Source of the DNA: Lasiodiplodia sp. COLG20
Taxonomy: Eukaryota > Ascomycota > Dothideomycetes > Botryosphaeriales > Botryosphaeriaceae
Length of the DNA: 64,000 nucleotides
Assembly (NCBI GenBank): GCA_009801085.1
Contig: VNWV01000003.1
Coordinates: 372,001 to 436,000, forward strand
Direction: 5' to 3'
Every line of letters begins with the position of its first letter. Position 1 is the first letter of the stretch. The notes beneath the pieces were generated by a model, which had not been told where the DNA came from, ran no database searches, and worked only from the letters and a program-made list of their open reading frames with translations. The position numbers and the translations under genes were made by a program. Shown here one piece after another: positions 44,386-55,067 of this stretch.

Positions 44386-45480
44386 AAGAACGAAGCAATA
44401 CGTGATGGGTGATGAAAAAGGGTGGAGGTCTGGAAATATCGGATCTGTTTGAAACTTTCTGAAGATGCCCCGAGCGCTCTTGGTCTGTACATTTTTGGAG
44501 CCAAGCGCTGTTTTTTATTCTCGAGAACTTCTTTGTAAATATGCGGTGTTGATCGAATATATCTCGTGTGAGGAGAGACAAACAATTGTTCCTGATGTGC
44601 ATGTGCAACGTGACTGTGGGAAATTAGTGAAGGAGCTCGGAGCAAGGAGAAAGTTGTCTGAGTGTTGACGCTCCAAAGTATATGAAGTAGAGTTTTCATG
44701 CTCAGAAACTTGTGAGAGAATGTAGAAAGTCTTTCCGGGTTTAGCAATAGGTCACGTGAGAGCGCTGAATCGTGCACACCTTTGAAATAGAAAGCAGGCG
44801 ACGTCCTACTCATGACTTCTGACTTCCCTGTTTCTTTAACCTTTCTGTCGTTGTTGGTGGAGGGGGTGGTGTTGTTAGTTGGACATGACGTACACCACAC
44901 TTTTGGCCCCCAAAAAGTAGCTTAATTGCGAAACCTAAAGTGCATTAGCGCAACTTTGTCCTTAGATCCTACGGCGCTTCGTGTGGCCTTGGAAGGAGCA
45001 ATTCATTGTGTTCAAGCAAGTAAACATTGATTGATTGAGCAGAGATGGCTATAAGGATTGGATTGTCTGAACTGTCACTGTGTTTTGCATATAAAGTCCA
45101 CACGATAAGCGCCTAAAAATAAATGTGGTGCTTTACTGGGGTTTGATCCTGCGCGGCCCCCAACCACCCCGTTGCGACGAGGATATCTCCGTCTCCTTCT
45201 ATGTGGGTCGCTGTCTCTCTTTTTCTCGACACCCTCCCGCAGAATCCTCTTTCTTTCTACTGCCTTTTCCGGTATCTCCTACCGGGTGTCTCCCCGCAGG
45301 ATGAGTGGAGCAAAGACGAAGTAGGTGCCATCACGAGAGCCAAGAGAGCGAAGCTAAAGCTATACGAATCCCAGCACCGAATACATACCACTAGAGCCCT
45401 ATAGACATAAAGATGAATACGAACCATCTACGCAGCCCCGCAGCTCGAAATATGATCAAGAGCAAGCACTACCCACGACT
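44386..45480. other. Intergenic between LPMO and DUF6536 genes
   Basis: 1.1 kb with the LPMO 3' UTR and the promoter of the downstream gene. The leader near 45200-45470 is pyrimidine-rich then A-rich. No gene, repeat or RNA seen. Confidence 0.5.
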
Positions 45481-48120
45481 ATGGGCTCCGGCCCTTCGGA
45501 CGACGACACGGGCACGCTTATCAAGCATAGCTCCCCGAGAAGCCGCTCATCTTTCCTCGGACCCTTGACCCGACGGATGCCCGATGGCTGGCGTTTTGGA
45601 GTGACCGTAGGCGTTGCCTTGTCTTTGTGTACTCTCATCACCAATATCGTCGTCCTTGCCGTCGCATCCGCAATCGCCAGCAGCAATGGCCATCATTCAA
45701 ACATTGCGACGATCCGGACCGGACCATGCTCTGACATCGATCACATCCAGTTTGGAATCCACCTGGCCATCAACGCTGTCAGCACGCTCCTCCTTGGTGC
45801 CAGCAATTACTGCATGCAATGTCTTTCTGCGCCCACACGGGAAGACATAGACCGAGCCCATGGCCAGGGCAAGTGGCTCGACATTGGTGTGCCCAGCATG
45901 AAGAACTTTAGTCATATCAAGTCCATCAAACTTCTATTTTGGTGCCTGTTAGCCCTGTCTTCCGTCCCGCTGCATCTCCTGTATAACCCCTTGTCCCGTA
46001 CAAGAGATATGCCAGCTAACTGGTTCCAGTTACAACTCGACCTTTTTTGTCTCTACAGCCAATAACTCCTACGACGTGTATTTTGCCACCGAAAGCTTCC
46101 AAAAGGGGGCTTCGTTTGACAGCAACACGTTCCCGCCTTATTCGGACTTTACCGACTCGACAGACTTCATGGTGGGGCTGGAGGACGGCACTACTGAAGT
46201 ACGCAATGCGTCGTATCTGCACATAGACGAACGCCACGATCCCTATTCGATCCAATCGAGGATGGAAACCCTTGGAGTATGGAACAACGGGTCCCTTTTC
46301 GAACGTCGGAACAATTCCGACTGCATCCAGGACTATGCAAAGACGCCCCTCTCCGACCGGCGCAATGTTATCCTGGTCACATCGACTTTGCCTAGCGACA
46401 ACCGGGAAATGGGCGTGACGGCGGAAAGAGCTGGTATGGCGAGCAGCTGCGAAAAGAACTCGTCGTTCGCCATCATCAGCTCGGGAGACAATCGCCTCGT
46501 CAGTTGCGACGCGAACTCGTCGCTTTTGTCTGTTTACCCGTATACCAGCAACATCATACCGGCAGGAGCTCCTGTTCTCGACAACTGGTATAACTGGATA
46601 TGCTCCCAAGATGTTGAATATGACAACTACGCGTCTGGCCGCCCAGCGTCCTTATGTGGCGACGGGTATTGGCAAGACATAAGGTCTAGTGCTTCAGACT
46701 GGAAAGTTTGGGGATTCGAGATCGAGTACTGCATTAGCGAAAAGATGGAGAATGGGTGCAGTCTGAATGTTGCGAAGAGTCTTATGATCGTCGTTATTAT
46801 TGCCAACGCAGTCGTAAGTTACCGCGCTCCAATGTTTAATGGTCCAAGCTGACAAGACTGTCCAGAAAGTTGTCGTTCTTACCATCGTCATTGTCAAGGT
46901 CAGGGATAGCCCACTGACTACCATCGGTGATGCAGCAGCTTCATTCATCTGGAAGCGTGATACGACAACTCGGGGAATGTGTCTCCTTACACAAAGAGAC
47001 TTCGCTCACGGTTACATAAACGCCGCAAGACTCTCGGGCCAACCGCCCGCGCCCAAGACATACAGAACCAGAAAGAACAAAGCCGCCACAGCCACAGGGA
47101 AGACTCGCTGGGTCATAACCGGTTCTCTGTGAGTATATCTATTTCTTCATTGCTCGAGAATAATGGGTGGCTCAAGTGTGTGTTTCTAAAATACGTACTA
47201 GCCTATGTCTATTGAGGAGGGTTTCCTAGAATATGGCACGGCTACCATATCCTCTTACCTTTCAGTTGCAACAAACCCTTCCACCAGAACACGAGCTAAC
47301 ACCACGCAGGGCCGTGCTATGCATAGTAATCATCCTCAGCCTCCTAGCCTACGCCATGACCCAGCTCCGCACCAAATTCGACCGCGGCGGCATCTCCTTC
47401 ATCAAGGAACTCGGCCTCGGCAAAACCACCCCCTACAACATGATAACGGGCTGGCACATCCCCTCCTCCGGCGACGCCGCCGTCGTCGCGACCGTCCTCA
47501 TCGCCAACCTGCCGCAAATGCTCCTCTCCTTCATCTACTTCTTCCTCAACGGCCTGATCACCAAGCTCTCCCTCGCCAAGGAGTGGTCCGCCTACGCGCA
47601 CCGCCGCGCCGCGCTGCGCGTCTCGCACCCGCGCGGCAGCCAGCGCGGCACGTATTTCCTGCAGGTGCCCTACCGCGTCGGCGTGCCGCTCATGGTCTTC
47701 TCCGGCGTCCTGCACCTGATCATCTCGCAGAGCATCTTCTTCGTCAAGGTCGACGGCAAGGACGCGCACGGCGCGGACAACGACTCGGGCGCCTCGCTGA
47801 ATACCGCTGCGAGCGCTGTGACGTGCGGCTTCTCGCCGCTCGGGATGATATTGACGGTTGTTGCGGCGGCGGTGCTGATCGTTTTTACGGTGGCGCTGGG
47901 GTTGCGGAGGCTGAAGCCGGGGATGCCGCTTGCGGGTAGTTGTAGCGCGGCGATTGCGGCGGCGTGTCATGGGCCCGAGGACACGGAGGAGTGTCGGCCG
48001 GTTATGTGGGGGGTTGTTCCTGGGGAGGAGGTGGGGATGGAGGATGGTGAGAAGATTGGGCACTGTGCGTTTTCTAACGGCACTGTGAATGCTCCGCTTG
48101 ATGGACGGATGTACGCTTGA
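45481..48120 (+). CDS. DUF6536-domain multi-pass membrane protein
   Basis: Fungal membrane protein of unknown function. Four exons, 45481-45980, 46030-46813, 46866-47128 and 47310-48120, give 785 residues. Introns: 45981-46029 (GTATAA...TTCCAG), 46814-46865 (GTAAGT...CCAG) and 47129-47309 (GTGAGT...gagctaac...GCAG, unusually long at 181 nt). The N-terminal DUF6536 shows GWRFGVTVGVALSLCTLITN as its first membrane segment. It continues with the strongly conserved LLLGASNYCMQCLSAPTRED, then DRAHGQGKWLDIGVPS and SSVPLHLLYNSTFF, the last restored by splicing intron 1. A glycosylation-rich loop follows (NSS, NNS, NGS), presumably extracytoplasmic. Intron 2 removal gives the membrane segment SLMIVVIIANAVKVVVLTIV, then DSPLTTIGDAAASFI, another family motif. 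Several more membrane segments follow to the C-terminus (LQVPYRVGVPLMVFSGVLHL and others). Family identity is firm; biochemical role is unknown. Confidence 0.9.
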
Positions 48121-51100
48121 GAAGTGTTCGGATGCTTTCTACTTCTTTGGCTTCTTTCCAATTGTACAATTCAATATACCCCTTCGAGTTGGAATGTAGA
48201 CTTGGTTCTTTTAGAGAGTTGATCTAAAGCTGGGTTAATTGCTGGACAGTGGTCGACGCCGTTGTTAACGAACATCTGAAAACTCAAGCCGGCCACAAGC
48301 AGGAAGACTTCTAGAGGGCACCAAGAAAGCTACAGCCAGGTCTGTGAAAATGCGCTGTATAGCTGAATAAAATCCCTATAGAGACTATTTAAACCTCATC
48401 CGAGATATTGCGGCCTATTCACGCAGGTAGTGGAGGCCTATGCCTAGGTCCTTTGAAGACGTCCGAAGCCCCCATCTGCATCTATACATTTGCTTCAACT
48501 GTCTGGAGAAAGCGTGCAACACCCCTTTGCAAGCCATAGTGGAAAATAATCATTTTCGGCATGCAATCTCAGCTGAGACGGAGCTGAGAAGCAAGGTAGT
48601 ATTGGAGTTGCCACCAATGTCACACTGACACTGAGTTAGTTCGTTCAGCCCACGGTGATCGACGCACCGCCTCTGCAAACCGCCTTTCTGCAGCCGTATA
48701 TAGCAGTCAGCCCTATCACTCATCCTTCAGCTCCTAGGCGCCGAGTTGTCCTACTATGCATTTCCAGCCCCCACCACCATCACTGTTCTTGGCCCCTTCG
48801 AGAAGATCTGTATCCGAAGTCAGCACTGCAGCACCAGGACTTCTACACTACTCGGGAACATTCTCCAATCGCAACGACATCTACCCTCGCCCCCAATCAC
48901 TTCTTCACTTTGCGAACTATAGTAGCGCAGCCAAGGAAGTCGGTATTTCGACCCCCAAGTATTGGTCCTCGCTTGCACGCATCCGCGCGTATCTGCATCT
49001 CTTCTCGCACATACTCTCACCCCACCTTTAAGCACGTGCAGGGGTTCCCTTGTCCCACGCCCGCCGCTAACCTACCTTTCAACATCCCGATTGGTGATTC
49101 GGCCCCCAAGCATCGTAGCCGAGTACGTGAATGTATGTATGTATGTAATGTACGGGCACCGAGTCCCAGGGTAGTCCCGGCGGGTGACAAGGGGGACCAT
49201 GTGCCGCGATGGCGCTTTGATGCTGAATATAGAAGACTATTGGAAGTGATTGGCAGACTTGCAGGTGTGTGTGTGTGCCCATCGTCTATTTTAGAGAAGT
49301 GGGTAAAAGCGAGGGAAAAATAGAAGCCCCTTCTAAACTTGACATACTATCTCCATGTGGACGTTGTAGGAGTCCGAATTCTTTAGCTCACGACGCCTTA
49401 CAATAGAGATAAGACGACATGCGTGCCAAATAGAAAAGCGAGGATTACACAGCATCTGCGGCCGGGGAGAAACAAATCATCGCACCCACGTGTTCCCGCA
49501 TCTCAAGATCGATCTTCCCTTCTCGATAAGATGTCCGGGGAAGCAAATCAGAAGACGAAGACTCCCGAAGCCCAGACTCTCTCCCTCTCTCTCTCGTGCT
49601 CCTGCTCGTGCATCCTCCTACTCCCCAGGGCTGCGGCGTGTGCGGCGTGCGGCTGGCGGGCGCCGCAGCTGACCGCATATGCGACCACCAGTGCTTAAGC
49701 GCTCGAGGCGTTTTCTCTCGGTTCCCGAAGGTGCATGGCGAAAAAAATAAAATAAAATAAACAACCCGGCATATGCGACGTGCATTGCATATCGCTCTCC
49801 CGAGCGAACCCCCGGTCAAGCCCACCTAACGAATCAGGAGATTTCCGTGTCGTGATTAGCCGGGAAGCCCACATTCACGCGGCGGGGCGCTTCTGGGCCG
49901 TTTCTGCGGCCTTGGTCCCGCACGGCCATGTATTGGTTCGGTTACCGATCTGGAGATAGAAACGGGAGTTGGAAGGAAATAAAGAGAAATGGTTTGGCTT
50001 AGTAATGCTTTTGGTTCTCACTATTTTCTGTTTGCTTTCTGTTAGTCCCTGAATGTACTTAGCCCCCCTTGTTCATGACGTGACTGGGTCCTTGTATTTC
50101 ACATTAGAGACATCCACTAAGAAAAGAGCGTGGTGGATGCAGACGAGTTCACTGTGCTCGTCACTCAGCTTAACCCCACGGACCAGTAGCCGCGTGCCGC
50201 AACACACACTCGACCAAATATTAAAAAAAGGAAAACACAATGTCTCGCGAGAAACACACAAAAACAGTCCCGGTCACCGAGCAGCAAAGCAAAGTGAAAA
50301 AAATGAGCATGAGAGGTCCGCGCTTCCTCGACCCTCACCATTGGTCGATCACTGGACCAGGATAATGCGGAATGCAGCGCGCGATGGCGACAGGGATGCG
50401 GGTGTTCCTTCCCTTCTTCCCCCAGCAGCAGCAGATAGTTGGCTGCCTTGTGCGGCACGGAGCCATCGGCACGACGCAACTTGCGGCGCGGCTCGAGCAA
50501 AGGGTAATCGGAATGTGGGTCTCCATTCGTGTGTGGTACCCGTGGTATCGGGTCGCCCGCTTGTCGCTGCTGTTATCGATTACTTTGCGTTTCGATGTGC
50601 CGATATCTGTGGATCGATCCGGGGCACACAGCGATTGGGTGCATGCAAGACTGTGATGAATATGATGACGATGGTGGTACGGTGTTGTCGACGACAGCTA
50701 CATGAAGTGTCGGAGGGCGCCGATATCAGGTTTCACCATTGCGGCTTTTTTCAACGTGGTTGATTAAGATGAGATTGGAAGAACGGAACATTGTTGGAGG
50801 TGTGTCGGCATGTGACGGGAAAGGAGGGGTGGAGGAGGGAGGGGGATAGGCTGTCGGGAGTACACGCGCAAGCGCGCGCGACTCAGGGCGAGCAATCCGA
50901 CGTGCCGTAGGGGGATGGTGGTGGGTGTGGGCGAGAGGAGAGGAGAGGTTGTGGTGGTGGTCACCTGGTCTCTCCGCATCTCTCGATCCACGGAGTCGTT
51001 GTATCAAGGAAAGGGCCCTAAAGGCAAGACCCGAGCAGCCAATGTGGAAATGCAGCCGCAACGGGAAAAAGCAAAGGGAGCAGAAAAGAGCCAGCGAATG

Positions 51101-53870
51101 ACAAGGCGTGCCGGGAAACGTGTCGGCTGCTGCCCTATAGCACGAGCATTGCTTAGCGGCATTCTTCACGCCCAAACATCTTCTTCGCCGCGCATTCCTC
51201 AGCCGCAGCGCGTGCTCACCTTGGGGGGACCCGCATTCCCGACCAGGCAGTATCTGTTTCTTCTCTGCCTTCTTCCTACGCGCCGCACACATGCGCAGCT
51301 TCGTTGAGTTGGCGCCGCCCCACACACATGTTCAGCCGCGGCGCAGAGGAATGTGTGCACCGTACGCGTGCGTGTCTGCGTGTCTGCGGCGCGCGCGCCG
51401 TTGGGGCCAGCAATTAAACCATCAGCTGCTACTGTACGTTGCCAACAAACGTCGCTGCCCCGATTTTAATGGCGCAACATGCGACCAAACAAGTGAGAAG
51501 AAAAAAAAGGGAAAGGAAAAATGTCACTCGACCTGTCACGTTCCTCTCGCCTTGTCGACGGACGGCGCCGGTCCGCGCCGTTGAGCGAAAAGCAAGAGAG
51601 GGGTGGAAAGAGGGTCAGCTGCTTTCCATGCAGCGTTCCACGCGCGCCGCGGGGGTGTGGCGGCAACTGCGGGGACACCAGCGAAGGAGAGAGCAAAGCG
51701 AAACTGCCGAACCGCCATGAGGAGGGGGGCACAGGCGTGGTGACGAAGCTGTGATGGCATCTTTGCCAGAGCTTCATCTTAATTTTAGGTTCGCTGCAGC
51801 ATGCAGGGTGGAAGGAGCAGGCCATATGGAGGCCGCACAGGAAAAAAAGTGGGCTGGTACGTATTGTAGCACCAGCTGTGCCATCCGCTCTTTTGCGTGA
51901 CTTGTGTGTGCATCACAGCCCCTGCTGAACTTGACGCCGTGCAAAATAACAGCAAGTCTTTTTGGCCCGCAACATATGCCAACAATGTGGGAGCCGGCGC
52001 GTAATCAATGGACTTTCCCATCTTATTCTAGATCGTCGGCTAACAGGCGTTTGGCGTTTGGTTCCCCGCATCAGATCGCGCAGTTTATCAGCAGCCAGCC
52101 GATCTCACACCAAAAAACCCACGCGGCGCTTCCGCAGATCCCCGCAGCTGGACGTGCGTGCCGAGGAGTTTGTCGTTGGCCGCGGCGGCGGGGGTTCCGT
52201 TTTGTGCCGCAATCTCTCTTCGCCACTTTACAGATGGGGAAACGGAAAGATTAGTCCCTTCACGCCGTCTCTACGAGATATCCCCACCAGCGCCAGCTGG
52301 CGTGCGGCGCGCGCGCAGAAAGACGGCGGCGCAGCAGCAGCAGCAACTATCCGCTGTCATGTACGTACATACATAGAACAATGGGGGCCGCCAGACAAGG
52401 GATTGTGATGGGGGCTGTAATTGATGAGGCAAGGGAGCATGTCGACGACGACGACGATGATGCAGCGCCTACATTAGCGCCGAAAAAAACGGTCCAGGAT
52501 TGCCGCCGCTGTATAAGGCTGATAGGTACATGCACACTAGTAACCACCTAGGCACAGGCCCCTGGCTGGCCGGCGGCCGCATCATCGGCCGCCGAAACGA
52601 CGGGCTGACGGGCAGCGGCGGCTGCGTGCCGTGCGCACACACGCGTGCGGACGGACGGGGCGTGTGCATCAGCTAGCTAGTGGCGTTCGCAAAAAACTAA
52701 AACTAAAACCAACGGACAGAACTACGAGCCGTGCTATCGATATACTACCCACTTCCTACTGTAACTGCGCCGCTCATCAATACGAGTGTCCTTCGTTAGA
52801 CTGTGGCTGCGCCTCTCCGCCGCCGCCGCACCGGCCGTGACACGTCGTCGGTTTAGTTGGAGTAAGCAAAAAAGATCGTATGTGCGGCGTAACCGTTCCC
52901 GGAGATATGGGAACTTACTGGGATGTAGCATGCGTGCGAAGGGGCGAGTGGGGAAGGGGGGGCCAGCGGCGCGGCCGCCGCCGCAATCTTGTGCGATGTT
53001 GCCTGTCGAGCATTGCTTCTTTTGGGGGGAGTGGGTCGAAAGGAGTGGCTGGGGTGCGCGAGTGTGTGAGTGTGAGTGGAGACACACACTACTACGGCCC
53101 GGACGGGGTAAAGAGAGGAATGATGAAAGGGGTTTTGTGTTCCCCCTCCCTTTCCACTCACGGCCCCCAAACCGACACGGTGGGTACCCGTGTACGTACA
53201 TACGTTTGCCGTGTGAGAGCGTGCGTGCATGTGCGCCGCATGTGGCTGGCCTTGGGCGCTGTTTGGACAGGTTTCGTGCGTTGGTCCCTCCCATTCACCA
53301 GACGTCAAGCGAGAGAACTCATGGTCAATATCAAGCGATTAAACTTCCCAGGCGCCAACATATCTGGCACAAGGACGTCGTCACGAGGGCATGGGTGAAG
53401 CAGGCAGAGTCTTAAGAGAATACCACGCGAGTGGCCGCCTGGGCGAATTATCGTCTGTAGATCTAAGAACTCCCTAAAGCAAGGAACAGAATCGCTGGTG
53501 CCTAAATCAAAGGAAAAGTGGTGCAACGAATGAGGTATCCAACTTTTTGTAACCGCCAGAAATGAAGCACAAAGGGAAGATGACTCGGGGGAAGCGCCGA
53601 ATGGCAATCGAGAAGCGCCTCTGTGAATGCATGACTGAAGCCCACCGCCCAAATGCACATGATCTGATAGCGTACAGCCTGTGACAGAACCTTGAGGAAA
53701 CGAAGAGAAAGAATGCCCATGTCCGTACAATTACATTAGAAAATGAAGAACCAATAATCTCGCAAAAGTGGTATCTCTGCAAAAGCCAATAGGAAGAAAA
53801 AGGGAACCCCCAGGGCAACAAAGAAAGAAAAAGTCAGCCGTGAGTCATAGGCTTACTCTGACGGCAGCGT
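48121..53870. other. Gene-poor 5.7-kb stretch with simple repeats
   Basis: No gene can be supported. ORFs of 60-240 codons on both strands have biased, low-complexity translations (Arg/His/Cys-rich) and no domains or good splice signals. Simple repeats include tatgtatgtatgta near 49135 and a (gt)n run near 49265. There are cagcagcag near 52338, and gtggtgg/gcgcgc-rich stretches at 50900-51400. Several acgtacatac-type strings lie near 52366 and 53190. The 53400-53870 part should hold the 3' UTR of the next minus-strand gene. Confidence 0.45.
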
Positions 53871-55067
53871 CTAAGCAGAAGGGTAGCGAAGGATCTCTTC
53901 GCAATTGGCGTCGAAGCGCATGGACCACAGGCGCATCGCAGTCATCAGCTTCTCCGTCTTCTCCAGCTCCCTGTCGCGTCCGAAGATGGTGTCGACGAAC
54001 TCGCAGCCCGAGTTCTTGCCCATTGAGACGGGCTTCTTGTCGCCCGCCTCACGCTTGGCTGCCTTCCACATGTAATCCTCGCACACCTTGAGCAACTTGC
54101 TGAACCGGACCCAGAGCCGTTCGCCACTCTCCAAGAAGTCCTCGACCAATTCGCTGTTCTCTTGCTTACGAATCTTGGACATAGCCTCCTCAGCCCGCTT
54201 GACCTTGCCCGCCAATTGGATGAGCAGCAGCCACAGCTCGCCGGCGATCTCGGACATCGGCGTCGCCGGCCCATGGTGAAACACGGTCCAGTCATAGATC
54301 CACTTGCCGAGTGAGTTGGCGTCGAACACACTTCCGAGGAGGAGGATGGGGTCTTCGGTAGGGTCCCAGTTCTTGAAGGAATAGCCGGCCGGAATGCCCG
54401 CACGACGCGCGTCTTCGTCGGTGGCCTTGCGGGCCTCCTTTGCCGGCGGAGAGCGCTTTGGTGTCGACGTGGCGGTGGGACGCGACGAGTGCGAAGCGCG
54501 ACGGGCGCGCGAGCGGGTGGCGTCTGCCTCCTTGTGCTCCGGGACCTGGGTGTAGACCTTCTCGTAAGTAGTGTACGGATAGCTTTGGTACGGTTCGTAG
54601 GGCGGCGGCGGGCTTTCGCGGTAGTAGTCGTCATAGTCGTCGTCAACGGCCACCTTGCGGTAGGATTGCGAACGAGTCGAGCGATTCCTGTCGCCGCAGC
54701 CGCAGTACTTGCAGTTGCAAGACTTGCCGCACGGCGCGCCTTCCGGAGCGTAGTGACTGCGACTCCGCGGTCGTGTACGGGAGCCACTTACAAAGTCGTA
54801 GGCGCGTTGCGGCGTCGACTCGCGCGAGGTATATCGCGGCGAGGCGTACGAGTAGGCATACTGCGGTGGGGGGCGCGAGTAGGAATAGGTCGGCGGGTCG
54901 TACTGGCTGGCGCGACGAGAGTGGTGCTTCGGCGATCCTCGCGGTGAGGAGTACCTGGTAGAGTAATAACTGGGCCCGTGGGGAGAGGGAGAGACGGGTG
55001 GAGAGCGCATGTAGTCGTAGGACATGTAGTTCGGCGGAGGAGCCGAATACTGCGCAGAAGAATACAT
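53871..55067 (-). CDS. Conserved-looking fungal protein, Tyr/Ser/Pro-rich N-terminus with Cys cluster
   Basis: Function unknown. Intronless as called, 398 residues, ATG at 55067. The first 110 residues are Tyr/Ser/Pro/Arg-rich and disordered (YSYSRPPPQYAYSYASPRYT). A compact metal-binding-like Cys cluster follows (CGKSCNCKYCGCG, Cys113, 117, 119, 122 and 124). More low-complexity sequence leads to a globular helical C-terminal domain of about 165 residues. It starts AGYSFKNWDPTEDPILLLGS and includes FDANSLGKWIYDWTVFHHG and AGELWLLLIQLAGKVKRAEE. I recall this domain as common in ascomycete hypothetical proteins, sometimes loosely named after cell-wall protein gp1, but cannot name a role. A GTAAGT at 54786-54791 opens an in-frame 84-nt stretch ending in AAG whose removal would delete most of the Cys cluster. 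This is a possible alternative splice, not part of the main model. Confidence 0.8.
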   Translation of the reverse strand: MYSSAQYSAPPPNYMSYDYMRSPPVSPSPHGPSYYSTRYSSPRGSPKHHSRRASQYDPPTYSYSRPPPQYAYSYASPRYTSRESTPQRAYDFVSGSRTRPRSRSHYAPEGAPCGKSCNCKYCGCGDRNRSTRSQSYRKVAVDDDYDDYYRESPPPPYEPYQSYPYTTYEKVYTQVPEHKEADATRSRARRASHSSRPTATSTPKRSPPAKEARKATDEDARRAGIPAGYSFKNWDPTEDPILLLGSVFDANSLGKWIYDWTVFHHGPATPMSEIAGELWLLLIQLAGKVKRAEEAMSKIRKQENSELVEDFLESGERLWVRFSKLLKVCEDYMWKAAKREAGDKKPVSMGKNSGCEFVDTIFGRDRELEKTEKLMTAMRLWSMRFDANCEEILRYPSA

